From Acanthopleura granulata (Eukaryota; Mollusca; Polyplacophora; Chitonida; Chitonidae): a stretch of 64,000 nucleotides of DNA. Shown here piece after piece: positions 1 through 14,000 of the stretch. The stretch lies in assembly GCA_016165875.1 (NCBI GenBank), contig JABBOT010000006.1, positions 372,001 to 436,000 on the forward strand, in the 5' to 3' direction. Both the position numbers and the translations under genes were made by a program. The notes beneath the pieces were generated by a model. The model saw only the letters and a program-made list of their open reading frames with translations. It was not told the DNA's origin and searched no databases. Numbering within the stretch: position 1 is the stretch's first letter; each line of letters begins with the position of its first letter.

Positions 1-1382
1 CATTTTAAGCAGCAGAGCATATTTAACAACAGAACATATACCATAATATGTACTTAATTCACATATTTCAGACAAACGACTCAACTTGAAACAAAGCCAC
101 AGATATATGAAATACTAATTAAACATATTATTCTAAATCCTAAAAAAAACATTACTTAAGGGGTTCCAACAAATGTGAGAGAAAAGCGAGCAAGGGAGGG
201 GTTAAAAGAAAAGAAACAGGTTAAAATTAAGATAAACTAAGAAGAATTGCATTGCAATTTGTGTAATTTTGTGGATAAAGTTGGCCAACTGTTGCAATGA
301 TATATTAGGATAATTTTTAAAGGTTAGTTCCTTAAATTGCAACAGAATGAAATATAGGGTAAAATGCTATCATATTTCCAAAACAACTTTTCAGGATTTA
401 AAAAAGGGAGATGAAGAAATTTTACACATTATGTACATGTTCTTAAATGTTCAATGGAAATAAAAAACTACAACAAACAAATAAAATAATGGGAACTATT
501 AAAATACTTAAAATCATATGGATGAAGTAAAAATGGGATATCATTAGGACAAGGATTTCATCACCTCAAAACTTGACTCAAATGAACTGTAAAAGGGGGT
601 AAAGAGAATTTAAAAAAAGATGGGTTGGTTGTTGTTGAAAATTTCCATACCATGACTAAGCATCTAGCCTGAGGGTGCAAGATTGGTTAAGAAATATAAC
701 AATTAATTACTATCAAAATAACTGTCAAAATGAATGTCTTAATTTTCTAAAAAACATGTATTGCTTAAAATTTGAAGCTAAAATTATTATCTGAACAAGG
801 AAAATATTTGCATTTAGACAAAGCCCCAGAAGTGTTCTTTCATCTACACATATACATCATCACATTTTTACAGAGACCATTTAGTACTAGTATGTGTATA
901 CAGCCAGATATAAAGACAGAAAGAGATTCCTCTCATCCAACTGACTTTTTGTCAAAACTTTGTCAAACCATTTGGTAACTAAGGCTGATGCTGTCAGTTT
1001 GTCACCACAGTTTCTGTCATAAAGTCACAATTTCCTAGGTCATAGTATGTGAATTTATTGAACAGCTAGCATTTCTCAGTACTTTCCCACTGAACTCTGC
1101 ACAAATCATTCCTTTCATCTTTTTCTTTTGATGGATCTACAACACTAGCCCTTGAAAAAAGGTACTCACGAAAGTACAGTGTGACATGCAGTACACAGCA
1201 AGTAGAAAAATGCACCAGAATATGCATCAATGTTTTCCAAATCCCCACTTCAGAAAAACATTACTTGTATGGAGAAAAGATGCACCCATTGGGTGGGCAG
1301 ACGACATATCTGTACCCAGAGTGTAGTACACCTAGTTTTAGAGCACACACCAAACTGTGAAACAGCACAAAGCACCTTACAA

Positions 1383-1690
1383 ACACAAGCACATCTCACA
1401 ATGAGTAAAGCAGACACCAAATGTCAATAATGATGACACAAGCACATCTCACAATGAGTAAAGCAGACACCAAATGTCAATAATGATGACACAAGCACAT
1501 CTCACAATGAGTAAAGCAGACACCAAATGTCAATAATGATGACACAAGCACATCTCATAATGAGTAAAGCTGACACCAAATGTCAATAATGATGACACAA
1601 GCACATCTCACAATGAGTAAAGCTGACACCAAATGTCAATAATGATGATACAAGCACATCTCACAATGAGTAAAGCTAACACCTAATGCT
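1383..1690. repeat. Tandem array, 53-bp unit, about 6 copies
   Basis: AGCACATCTC recurs at 1388, 1441, 1494, 1547, 1600 and 1653, a constant 53-bp step. Copies are nearly identical, drifting only at CAGACACC/CTGACACC/CTAACACC, with the variants grouped to the right. Lies in intron 35. Confidence 0.97.
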
Positions 1691-3699
1691 GAGAATGATA
1701 ATACATGTCACAGCATACATACACATCACAAACGCACCTATGCATTTATACCCGTTACAATCAGCCCTACAATCAGAGAGTGTGTGTTTGTGTGGGGAGA
1801 GAGGAGATACACAAGAACACATATGGCATCTTAAACTATCTCTAAACTCATTTACTGGTGTCTTCTTTGTTCTTTTTTAAAATCATTCTTGCAACAAATT
1901 GTTTTTTTTTTTGAACATGCAGTAATATGATGTTCAATGTAGCACAAATGGTTCCCTATCTTTCCCCCACAATAAAGGACCATTGCATATTAAACATCCA
2001 CTTACTTTTGACAGTTTTATTTACAGATATAAATGTTCTCCAAGATAGACCATTACAGAAGACTGATTGGATTTACAGGAGACTTCATGGTCAGGTGATT
2101 TCCCAGTCAATGGGCCAACATTGTTTTATAATCACTCGGAAAAAGTGGAAAAAATATTTTTGAAGACAGTCAATAATGCCATACCAGTTGCTGTGTATTT
2201 CTATTAAAATGTTTAGTTCACACAATTGCACAACAGATGTTTGCGAGCAGAAATACATCAAACATCACGGTGGGCTAGTCTAGCTATGAACACTAAACAG
2301 CAGAGCGTAGCATTCTCCTTAAAGTAACACAGATATAAATAAAATAACTTGAAGCTGAAAAATGCATACTTGGACAAGCCAGAAAGTAGACAGTAACGCG
2401 TGTTAAACTGTAAGTACATGTATCTAAGGGTAACATTTTAGCGTGGTGCTCTGACCAGGTCTGGGGGTCAAGGACATGTATAGCTTCTTGTACCCTCAAC
2501 TCAGGACACAAGCGTTTTCCTTGTTTATCTTGTTCATTTTTACAAAACCAGATATTGTTATCAACAACAAACTCACAATTTAGTGAGCAATTACCAGCAC
2601 TATGCATTCAAGTGTCCAGCATAGGATTTTTAGGTTCCTCTGGCACATGCTTGTAATTTGAGTGCATCTGGCACATGCCTCTATTTGAGATACTGACATC
2701 GAGAAAACTACATCATCAGGTTTAGAAATACATGCATGCAAGAAAGTGCATCTAATTCAATTATGATGGGCAGATCACACAGTTTTATAGTGATCAAGCA
2801 AACCCAACTTTTTTTTCATCTCTAGAAGTCTGTGCCTTTAGGCATGACTGTTTCCTTTCCAGGAGGTTAAATCATAATGTTAAATGGAAAACATATCAAA
2901 CATCTGTTTCCTTCTTTCAAGCTTGCCTTTCAGAGAACAGATTTGAGTCTTTGCACTAACCTGGAACACAGCATGTCAGTCTGTGCTGTGCTTAACATGT
3001 CAAGTCTGTGAACTATAAAAATACGTTTCCTTTCAGTGTGTGCAGGAAGTTTGATATTTTATCACTTCTCAAATCAGCATGTCCACGTTCTTGCTTGTCG
3101 TAAGGAAGTGAAGGGGAGATAAAAAGTGCAGAAAGGAAGGGAGATAACTGTCAGCAAAGTAGTCACCACCAGAGGGCGCTTACCATTGCTCTAAAACTCC
3201 TGTTCGCATAATACTTCAAAGTAAACGGGAAAACAGTATTAGCCAAGAAGACTGTTAGTTGTGGCAAAGGTATGCTACTTCTATATTGAGCTAGGTTTTG
3301 TGAGAATTTACTTCATAAAAAAGTAATTTCTCACAGAATTATCTAATATGACGTATATATTGATTGTACGTTAAACACTTATTTGCAACAAATTCTGCTT
3401 GCCAGAATTTTATATTTTTTAACAATATTTCCACCTGTCCATACACTTTTTGAAGGAATTATGTAAATATGTTTTGTGTGGTTTGGATACATTCAGTAAG
3501 TAATTTATGTACTAATCATGTAAAGACGTTCTGAAATCAGTTCCATCTCTAATCACACACAGCACAAGGAGTGTTTATGACTTGATCATTTAAGTAAAAC
3601 ACTTGTTAACAAAGTTATATTAGAAAATGTTTAGAGGGGAAAACCAGAAAGATGTTTACATAAAAAATTTTTTTAGTAGGAAAGACAATTCCTAAACCA

Positions 3700-3845
3700 G
3701 ACACTGATTTCACAAAGCAGTTATTGGCGTCAGTCAGAATTATGGTTCGGAAAATATTATTATATATTTATATATCACATATTATTGCAATTTGTGAAAT
3801 TATGATTTTTGACTTAACCCTAAAACTGCTTTGTGAAACAGCACT
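3700..3845. repeat. Foldback (inverted-repeat) element
   Basis: The left end TGATTTCACAAAGCAGTT is the reverse complement, with few changes, of the right end AACTGCTTTGTGAAACAGC, with AT-rich DNA between. The ends resemble other foldback elements in the window, suggesting a MITE-like family. Confidence 0.7.
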
Positions 3846-4866
3846 TTAATGTGCAAGAGTTTTTGTACATTAATTACCATCAGTCCGTGCGACAAGGGAA
3901 CGAAAAAGTCTTGAACAGATGTATGATATCTCTACATCATTCCACTACATGAAACAGGTCTAGAAACAGAGACTATTTCCAAGGGTCAATGTACCAGTCA
4001 TCTGCATGTCACTCCACCCAATCAACCAATCAGACTGTTCCTTGCATATATATTGGTACACAACACACAGTAACATGCTTTCTTGTTGGACAAAACCCAG
4101 ATATACATGCTTAATAGCTTTTCATTTTTTTATTTTTTTTGTATAACCTCACCACCTAGATTCAAACATACACACCAAGATGCAATTTCACAAATAATTT
4201 TTATCAGTTGTTATGTTCATCAAGCTCCTAGTGAAGTTCTAAACTGGTAAAAGTGGACTGGTTAAAATGTAGTGCAACAAGAGACTTGCATGAAAGATAA
4301 AATAGGAGACAAGGGGGTTCAAAGAGATTTTTGTGGTATCATTTAACCCTACATTTGTCTAAGACCTCAACCACTTCAACCATATCAACATTTGTCTTTC
4401 ATTTTCTCTCATGCCATCATAAAATCAACGCAAATTTCTCTACAATTTCTCGTTGCAAATCCATCTTTACATCCGAAATGACTGTCCCTTGCTAATGAAA
4501 ATTTCATCGAAGTTTGGACTTTAAAAATTATGGCCTCACATACACTGCTCTGTGAATAGACCTAAGACCTTTGACCCTGAGTGCAAACTACAAGACTACA
4601 GGCCAAACCATTAAGCACCAAAGGTTGGCAAGGGAAGTGCTACAGTTGAGGGTTTTCAGACAGAGTGCTTGAAGCAGATCCTTTGTTACCTAGTAAGATG
4701 AAAAGGGATGAGCAGTCATTAACACAGAAAATGTCTGACAAACTATCCTGACTTGCCCCTGTCATCAAAGTACAGGTGTAATTTACATTTGCTCTCTTCA
4801 GTGTTGAGCTTTGTGACTTGACCACTATACTGGAGTTATGGGGACGTGTGAGGTTATCTCCCTTAC

Positions 4867-5010
4867 CTGTTGCTGTGAACTCGCAGGGTTGGTCAGATTC
4901 TGGCAGGCAAGTTGGATGGCTTGGTTTGCTCGTGCGAACTGCGACTGGTCGACCAGTCCCGGTCGACCAGGGACAGAGGCGGCATCGGAAATTCCCACCA
5001 AGTATGCAGC
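4867..5010 (-). CDS. TLN: Talin exon 35 (R7-R8, residues 1451-1498), last exon in window
   Basis: Encodes AAYLVGISDAASVPGRPGLV then QFARANQAIQLACQNL, ending NPASSQQQ at a GTAAGG donor (4861-4866). Matches AAYLVGVSD and FARANQAIQMACQSL. The next expected segment (the VLSAATIVAKHTSAL-like R8 helix) is not found between 1 and 4866, so the coding sequence continues off the left edge. Confidence 0.96.
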
Positions 5011-8000
5011 CTGAGGGACAGAAAAAATCACAACAGTGACAGAGTATAAAGTAAACTGAGCGTAGGTCGGCAACATAGCAACGGTAACATGATATAAACT
5101 GAATGACGAATTCAGAACATTTCAGGTATGAATTTTATAACTGATGGATTGATTTATTTATATTTAGTTGAAATGTTACTTAACTCTGTGCTTAAGAATG
5201 TGTCACTGGCATAATGGCTGCTGGTTTCATGGGTGAAGGAACCCAGAGTATCTTGGGTGAATCACCAACAGAAAGCAAGTCACTGACAACTTGTCTCACC
5301 TGTAATGTACAGATACATGTAGGTGTATGCACACCACTTTGGTGCAGACAACTGGTCTTCAATGTGTGGCTACAGACGCATCGTTGGATTGTCACCAAGG
5401 CCCAATGATTAGGGAGAGTAGGATGATTAGGAATCTACAAACTCTCTTACCAAGGCTGGTTTTAACACACACTTCATGTTTACTGATGATTGAAAGGAAA
5501 GCACCTTTAACAAATGGACAAAGATCTACTGCCCCTTCATAACTGAGAGTCTACCAAAGCAATGACGTTCAAGTGTACCCAATCAATGATGTTCAGTAAT
5601 CAACTGCCCATGACATTAGTCAATTTGGTTTCTGACAATGTTCATTTTCCACACAACAGTGTCAAGTGTCAGACTTATATTTTTGGCCAAGAAGGCCTCA
5701 AACTAAGGTAAAGTGCAAGTGAAGCCTTTATAAAACAGAATCTCCACACAAGGATACCCTACCTGTGCTGATGCTTCTGTCAATCCGCAGACAGACGTGG
5801 CAAAGTTCCTCACATCATCACAGAAATCCTCTATCACGTTTTTCTTGGCATGGTTTGAGATTCCCGTCATGGACTCCCCCAGTAACTGTCAAGTACAAGA
5901 AACAGTGCAAACATTTGTAAGGAAAAGGAGACACTTCAATATACTCACCGCAAATGACCTAAAATTATGCCCGGAAAGTACCTGTTTACAACGCATCTAA
6001 AAAATATTACTTTCGGCACTGCAAGTTTATAGATTTCCCATAGGATATCATGCTACACTCCGAACAAAACCTAAAAAGTTTCTAAAATCAGTACAACTCA
6101 GGAGAATCAGGAAAACTGCCCAACATACATGTAGACAAGGGCAAAATTTTACGCCATTTTTTGTCTTCATCACCTTCTTAAAATACATCAAGTCACCTGA
6201 TGCTGTCTTTATCTAGAAGTCATTTCCAAGATGAGCTCCATGAACATGAATTTACACAGTCTGGTGAGAGTAACACGAGACTGGTGTCCTGCATTCACAT
6301 GTAGCAATCCCTCAACCTCACTTCACTCACAGCTTACCCAGCATCAGCTGTATTCTAACAGCCAGCCACTTACTGCACTTATTGACAACCAGTTCAATTT
6401 ACACAGTAACATGTCACTTATTCCTCAATAAAAATGAACAGCAGGTGGAAACCTTTTTCCGCGCAATGGTGACTCTTGTCCCTGTCAAACTGATCATTTA
6501 TTCTCCAGTAATACCCACAAATTCTGCCTGTCATGCAGTATCAGTCTGGTCACACATCAACGTCGTAGAGGCAGGATTGAACAACACATTAATAAAGATT
6601 TGCCCCAATTGTTTTAGGCAGGTGATATCTCAATTACAGATTTACCTTTAATATGAGTACACCTATCTTCTGACCTTACCTTGGATTTTTCCATGACAGA
6701 ATCAAGACACTCGAAATAAGACATGTCACTGACGGGCTCGTTGGGGTTCTCTAGGAGGGGGCGCATCATCTGAGGGTAACACAAAGACGGATACATTATA
6801 TATATATGTGTGTGTTTGTGTATTTTCATGCATAAAATTTGTGGTTTGAAGAGAATACTAACAAATTTATGGGTGGAGGGAATCTCAACATATAATACAC
6901 GGAACCATTGTGCGTTACCAGCCGCCAGACCAATTTCTGATGGGAAGTGGCAGTAAGGGTTAGCTTTGAACAAGTGAAGTCCTTGGTCAAGGACATGGTG
7001 TGTAGTGAGAAATCAATAATGCACTTGGTCAGAAGCTGTCCTGGATTTCATATACGTCAGGCTTAGTCTTGTGGTATTATTCCTGAAGATATGAACATGA
7101 TTGGATACACATTCAATGCTGACTAGCTGACAGTGGAGAAAGAAATGCCACAGCTTTGGTAATGCTTGAATAAATCTGCCATGTCATAGCCTGAAACTGC
7201 TTATCTCTCACTCCAGGCAATCAGCGATATCCCATTACACACTAACTTTCAACTGTGTCATAAAAGCTTAAGACAACCTTAAGTATTAAAATAACAATTT
7301 CTGACGTCAGTCACACTTTGAACGCAGGAAACTCATGAGAAGTTACCGCTAATTATGACGTAAGTCTAAAAGCATCAATGCTTGAACTGTCTGATTTAAA
7401 TTCACCCACCTGTATCTGTCTGAGAGCATTGTCACATTCCTTCTGCCCTGGTGCAGAGACTGTACAGATGTTAATCAAGTGGTTGATGCTCTCTGTCACA
7501 GATCTGTAAACAGGCAACAAAATTTGTAACTACCTTAAGATTAAAAAAATGCCCTCTTACCATATGCCTCATTCATGGATACCGAAAAGCCAAACCTCCA
7601 AACTATAGATCTTGCTTCATAATACCAGTTTACAAAATTCCATTTGCTGAAGAAACAAAAAATCTAATTTCAGCTGGCTTGGTAATCACGGGCTGATTTT
7701 CCAAAAGGTAACAATTTAACAGAAACACAATATGCTAAAATTTATTTATTTATTTGATTGGAGTTTTACGCTGTGCTCAATAATACATCACTTATACGAA
7801 GCCAGCCCACATTATAAAGGGAGAAAACTGGGAAGAGCACAATATGCTTGAAAATCATAAAAATGACTCTGGGGGACTAAGATTGAAATGTATATGGAAT
7901 ATATCTGTTTGAAATCTGAGTACTCCAACATGAGCATTTATTTATTTACTTATTTAACTGATGTTCTCTGTCATTCTCACGAATATTTCACCTGTAAGGT

Positions 8001-11000
8001 GGCGACCAGCATTATGGTGGGAAGAAATCGGGCAGAGCCCAGGGGATACCCACGACCACCAGCAGAGCATTTAAGATCATGATTCAAATTTCAACTTCAC
8101 AAACATCAAAACATAATTCTGAACTGCTTACCTTGCAGCTTGAGCCAGGATATTTTTCGCGTTGGGAGCGTTAGGATCCGCTGAGACAGACTTGGATGCC
8201 TGCAGCAGTTTGCTGGATGTCATAGAGACATTCCTGAGTCCGCCCACGATCTGATGTCGCGTGTCTGTGTCGCTGGTCAGTCCGGCCATCAGGAGGCCAC
8301 TGTCCACGAAGTCTTGGTAAGCTCGGCCATAACGAGTTGAGGACTCAGAGAGCTGCTGCGGCGTTCCGCGCGCCGCTGTGACAATGTTACTCGCAGCTTG
8401 GTTCAGATTGACAGCCGCATTGTTCAACCCCATCTGGACCTCCTGGAAAGTCTGCGTGGTCGACGGGAACTGAAACACAGCAAAGTGTCAAATGGGTCAC
8501 CAAAACACAAAGTTTGGACACAAAATTTTATATTCGCTCTGCTGAAGCGTCGTTAGCTATGAAGTCAGAGCACTGACAATTTTTGTTCTTTGACTGGGAT
8601 GTAAAACCCAAAGGCATTTATCTAGAACACATTGGGTCCAAAGGTCAAAGAATGTTGAATCATAACATTGCACTTACGCAGGCATTATGTACGTCACAGC
8701 ACGTACACTGCATGTGTTCATGTAAGTAACATTATTACCACAAGAAATCGTAAAATTTACAAGACCAAAATTCAGGCACCATGCAAGTACATTAGCAACA
8801 CAGCATCTGAATAATATTTACAGAATAATAACATGTAGAATGTGGAAACTGTTCCTATTAGAAAGAAAGTCAGTAAAGAATTCCTACATTATTTTCTCTT
8901 GCTAATTTAAAACATATGAATATTAACATTGTTGAGCCACTTTAAGGAGAGCTGGGCAAGTTATGCCCAACAAACATATTTTTAATGATGACGAACTTTA
9001 TTATGTCTATTTCAAATCAATATTTCACCTCTGTAGTCTGTATCTTACCTCCGTGTAGGAGAAGACCTGGCTGGTGCTAGTGATCTGACGGATTGCGTTG
9101 TCCACGTCCCTCTGTCCAGGCAGACAACTCACGCAGCCATTCAGCGCCTCTGATACCAGCTTGGCAACCTGCCAACCACAAGCAACATGGTCAACACGAA
9201 CACAGGATCCCTCCCCGAAAATGCACATATAGAAAAACTAGACACATAATTGTCTCATTTGAATTACTGAATAAATGTTCCTTCAAAAATCTTGTATGTT
9301 TATATCATGTTTAATAATAAGTTTGGTGATACATTTATTTCTCTAGTGCTGTCATTTAACAAATAAGTTATTAACACAAATCTGTATTTTAACCACCTGA
9401 TAACAAAACTGACCCTATCACCACCTACCACCACTAGAATTATCTACACAATCGTATTTCAGCTCCAAACCTGCACCCCATGATTTAGAAAAGGACAACC
9501 CTTACCTGTGTGAGCCTGGCCTGATTGTCTGGGTTATTGGGGTTGTTGACTGCAGCCTTCGCCTCTTCCAGCAGAGACATAGACTTCTCGATCACGTCCC
9601 GCACAGCATCCAAAATGTCGTTCTGGATGTTCTTATCATTTGTCGTGGCGGCAACGCCTCTCACAGCCCCCGTCAGGACGCTCAGAGCATTTGCAGTGTC
9701 GCGAGCAGCAATACCTGTATAGTTTTCATTGCCCTGAAATCAACACAAAAACGATTGCTCCAAATGTTAAGAATCAATATCCCTCCGACATGTTCATGGT
9801 TGAATCAGCAAGCCGACAACTCAGGAGTTCAGATTCCCCAAAAGACAATCAATGTTCTCAGTTATTACTCTAAATGTACCATAATTAAACTGAGATGTAA
9901 AATTAATCACATATTTTATAAATAAAACAGTTATCATCAAACTACATCTTTGCGCAGGACAGCCACCACTGATGCATTTCTGTTTTTGATGACATTGAAG
10001 TGACACTTGTCTCCAGCCATATTTCAAACTTGGTCACCTTGGAGTCTATCTGTTATCAACGTAAATCAACCAAAAATCACCAACAATTTCACGAATTTTT
10101 TCAACAACCAATCACCCTCCTGAACTAACTTCACAAAGCATCATGGGAAATTTTATATCCGGAACAACATTTCATCGACAACTTCAGGTGATTTTCCACA
10201 AACTTATCAGTCTCCTGGGCCCCACTTCATTAAACGTCGCAAGTTTCAACTCAGGTACTAAGTTTAAACTTATGCAACAATACTACCTATGCTTTACTAT
10301 GCCCTGACTGGTAAAACTTAGGACTTGGGACCTAAGTTAAGATTTACGATTTAATGCCTGTTAGTGAAATGAGGCTCAGAGCTGCAGTCTGCACAGCAGG
10401 CAAATTAGTTTGTGAAATACTGAAAGAAATTACGGCCTTTTCCATGTAGACCTGGACCTGATCTACATGTTAGTGCATCAAGTAAGGGGAGATAACTGCT
10501 GACTGACCTGCGCTGCAGCTGTGAGGAGCTGTGCCATTGTAGAGCCGACTGACTTAGCAGTTGTTCCCACCTGCAGCGCCGAGGTTTCTGCCTGGATAAC
10601 AACAATAACTGGAAATTGTGACAAAGACGATTTACAGTCGGAAAGTAATATATTTTTTTGAGGGAGGGGTGTATACATTTTCACAGATACCAAGTTGTGT
10701 ACTTTGAGAAAGAGTGGTCCCAGTTTATTACTCAACTGTATAACATGTATCTGTGATTAGAGTAAGTAGTAGATTTAAAGTTATTCTTATTTGCTTGGGG
10801 CTTTAACAGCTTTTTAACATTTCTTATATTTTCAAATGAAGCCTTAAAAGTACTTTGCAGATTATCCTCCTGATCTTTAAACTCTCAAATCTCAAGAAGA
10901 ACTAAACGAAAAAAAAACAAATCTTGAACAAAACTTCAGTCATTGGAGTTCCGGGTTTCCATTCTTTACCACATACATAAGACACCTGTATTAAACAGAA

Positions 11001-14000
11001 ACTGATTTGGAACTGACTGTTTCTCCTGGCAGTGGTATAAGCTTGCCGGCAGCGGCCGTCTGTTTGACTGTCTGTACGTCCCTGTAGAGATCACGAAGCT
11101 GATCCAGGGCACTGTCGATCTCCAGCGACCCGCAGGCCTCCTGGGCCTAACACAACACATCACACAACAACACATTAGTCATACCATTCCAGTGATGGCT
11201 CTGCCATTTCTCTGACACAAAATGTGACCATTCAGTCTTTTCAATTTTCATACGTTAATCATAAAATTCCAGTGACTCTTCTCACATATCTCTGATGGAA
11301 AACATTTTGATAACGTGACTATTTAGGATGCTTTTCAGAGGTTTTGCTAGCCACTTTCTTGTGAACAAGAAATGGCTGAGAATTAAGTTTTAGACCAAAA
11401 ATTTTGTATTGTGTTTTTGATGCATTGGCAAGGAAAAAATATTGATGTTTTTGACTTGTTCAAGTTGAGTTTCTAAATAAAATTGGCCAGAAAAACCTCT
11501 GCCCTTCAATTTTCACACAACACCATATTAATCATACAACTTCTGTTGAAAGACTGGTCAAATATTTCTTGAAAAAAAAAAAAAAAATGCTTTCACAGCC
11601 TTTAAGCATAATTCAGGAGTCCTATTTCTGCAAGGCAGCTCATTCAATTCTCAAATTGTTCTCTTTTAAAACTCATGTCTCAGTGAAAAAAATTTTCTGT
11701 TCATTTTTTCATCCCTTATTTTTCTATAACTCATTCTCTTATGACCAAAATGCAAGTGATTTATTACAGGACAACACAAATATCTGCTTGTGAAGTCTTG
11801 AAACAATATCGTTCACAATATCGTTCATCCAAATAGCAACAAGTCTCAATACACTCTCCTTTAAGTTGAAATTTCAATTGCATACACTGAATATCTTATA
11901 GCACTGTGCTGGGTAGACACAAAATTTCTTTCTTTTCCACCTGGCCCTGGATTAGGTCAGCCCAACAAATTTACACTCGTGTACACAACACCACCATGGA
12001 TACACATAAATCCAATCAGTCAGAGGTGCTTACCTTGCCGACTGCCGTGCGGAGTTCGGACAAAGCTGAAGACATGGTCTTGACGTCATTGGTCAGTTGG
12101 GTGACCACAGCCTGGTCAGCGACGGTCGGCTGGGCAGCATTGGCATTGGCTACCAGGCGACTTCCAGGCTGTGCACAAATTGGACACAAACACGGATAGA
12201 CGTTAGTAAAATATATCTGGGGTCAAAACCTTTGACATTTCAAACTCTTCAAAGTGATGACCTCACACAAAAAATGAGGTCATCCAAAATAACTGACTGG
12301 TGTGAAATATACATGTATGATATTTCATTTATATCATTTTAAAACAACACAGAACTGTATAAAAATATAATTACTTAGGTGCAGATTTTTAGGTGCCTTA
12401 AGATTATATATTTTTGGACGCTTGAATGCCACCTCTTCACGCTTACCTGTATGAAGTTTTGGCTGGCGTTGATCAGGTTGAGCTGAGCGACGGCCGAGTC
12501 TGAGTTGTTACTCATCGCGCGTATGCCCTGGACCATGGAGGGTATAAGCTCACTCACAACCTGCAGGCACAGAGACAGAGAGACAAAATGACGTGATCCA
12601 TGAGGGTTCAGGTTGTACAGGAGGTGTTCTACCCAAAAATATCGGAAAATTGGGTTCTAGACAAAATTTGTGTTGAATTCTCATGAAATAAATTAAGTTT
12701 TTTATACATTTGTGCTGAAAAAATATTGAATTTTCTGATTTTTTCAAATTGAATTTTCAAATTGAGTGTCAAAAAAGGAAAGACCCCTGATGTCTATTGT
12801 GAACATCATCTGGTTGGCCACTTTGTTTATCCAGGGTAACACAGGCATAGGGATGGAGAAGAAAAAACCATACGAACTTGTACCTCACATACCTCATAAT
12901 GGTATGATTTTAATCATTTTCAATGTAAATCCATAACATCTTATCTGAAGATATCATTCTTCCAAGGAGTGAAAACAAACATAGGACTGTAATGATTATT
13001 CTCATCATTAACAAACATTGCAACACAATGCCAGTGGAACATTATGGGATATTTACTAGTGTCCTATGCTCTGTTCCAGATTTCACTTAAATGACAGCAG
13101 TAAAGTTTCTGATGGAGGTCTCTCAGGAGCCTTTTTTTTCACGATGTGGGTGTAACAGTTTATCAAACATAATTACAATGGCGATGTATCTCTACAGTAT
13201 GTGTCATTATGGCAATTACACTTTACAATACTTACATCCTCTTCGTAAAACGGGTCTCCAGATAAAATCACTGACATCTGCCAAGTATGCAATGTGGCAG
13301 ATGAAATCACTGACATATGCCAAGTATGCAATGTGGCAGATGCAATCATTGACCGTTGCCAAGTAAGCAATGTGGCAGATGAAATCACCAATTCAGACAG
13401 AAAGACCTGGTAAGCCAGAGTGACCAGGAGGGCAGAATTACACGGAAAGTCATCTTAAATACTTACTCTGCACTGCTCAATGAGGTGTTGCTGGGAGACG
13501 GCATTCCTGTTAGACTTGCCGGCCGTGTTAGAGGAGTTGATCAGTTGTGTGGCTGCAGAGGTCGCTTCTTTGGCAGCTTTCTACAAAATTTATTTATTTA
13601 TTTATTTATTTGATTGGTGTTTAACACTGTACTTTCTACAAAATATGACAAGCATAAAACATTCTGAAATTACACCTTTACTTTAACTTAGCTGAGTTCA
13701 AACTTATGTAAATACAAACACAAACAAATAAATTCTTTTCTATACTGGTGTAAGCTAAGAAGCCAACAAATACTAATTATTGTATTTCACCTAAAGTTTC
13801 GCTTTTTCAGGTGACAAATTTTGCTTGATTCACTGATTCATCCACCCTGTAGGACCACTTACAAGTTTTTTGTAAATTCTGATCAATTTCTTACGAGAAA
13901 ACTATAACAACAGGTACTGGCATCAAAAGTATCATTTTAAGGCCTTAATGTGCTTCTAAATATGCACTTTTGCAGGTAACACTTCAGATATAATGCAGTA

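Larger units (their letters stand above)
1..4866 (-). other. Talin intron 35 (5' part of a >4.8-kb intron)
   Basis: AT-rich, with no segment that translates to the expected rod R8-R9 sequence on the minus strand. It holds a 53-bp tandem array and a foldback element, listed separately. The short ORFs here have no recognisable domain. Confidence 0.75.

Noticed and set aside
3190..3226. Tiny minus-strand exon between an AG and a GTAAGC at about 3200
   Set aside because: Only about 16 bp, contains a stop in one frame, and does not match the talin sequence expected next.
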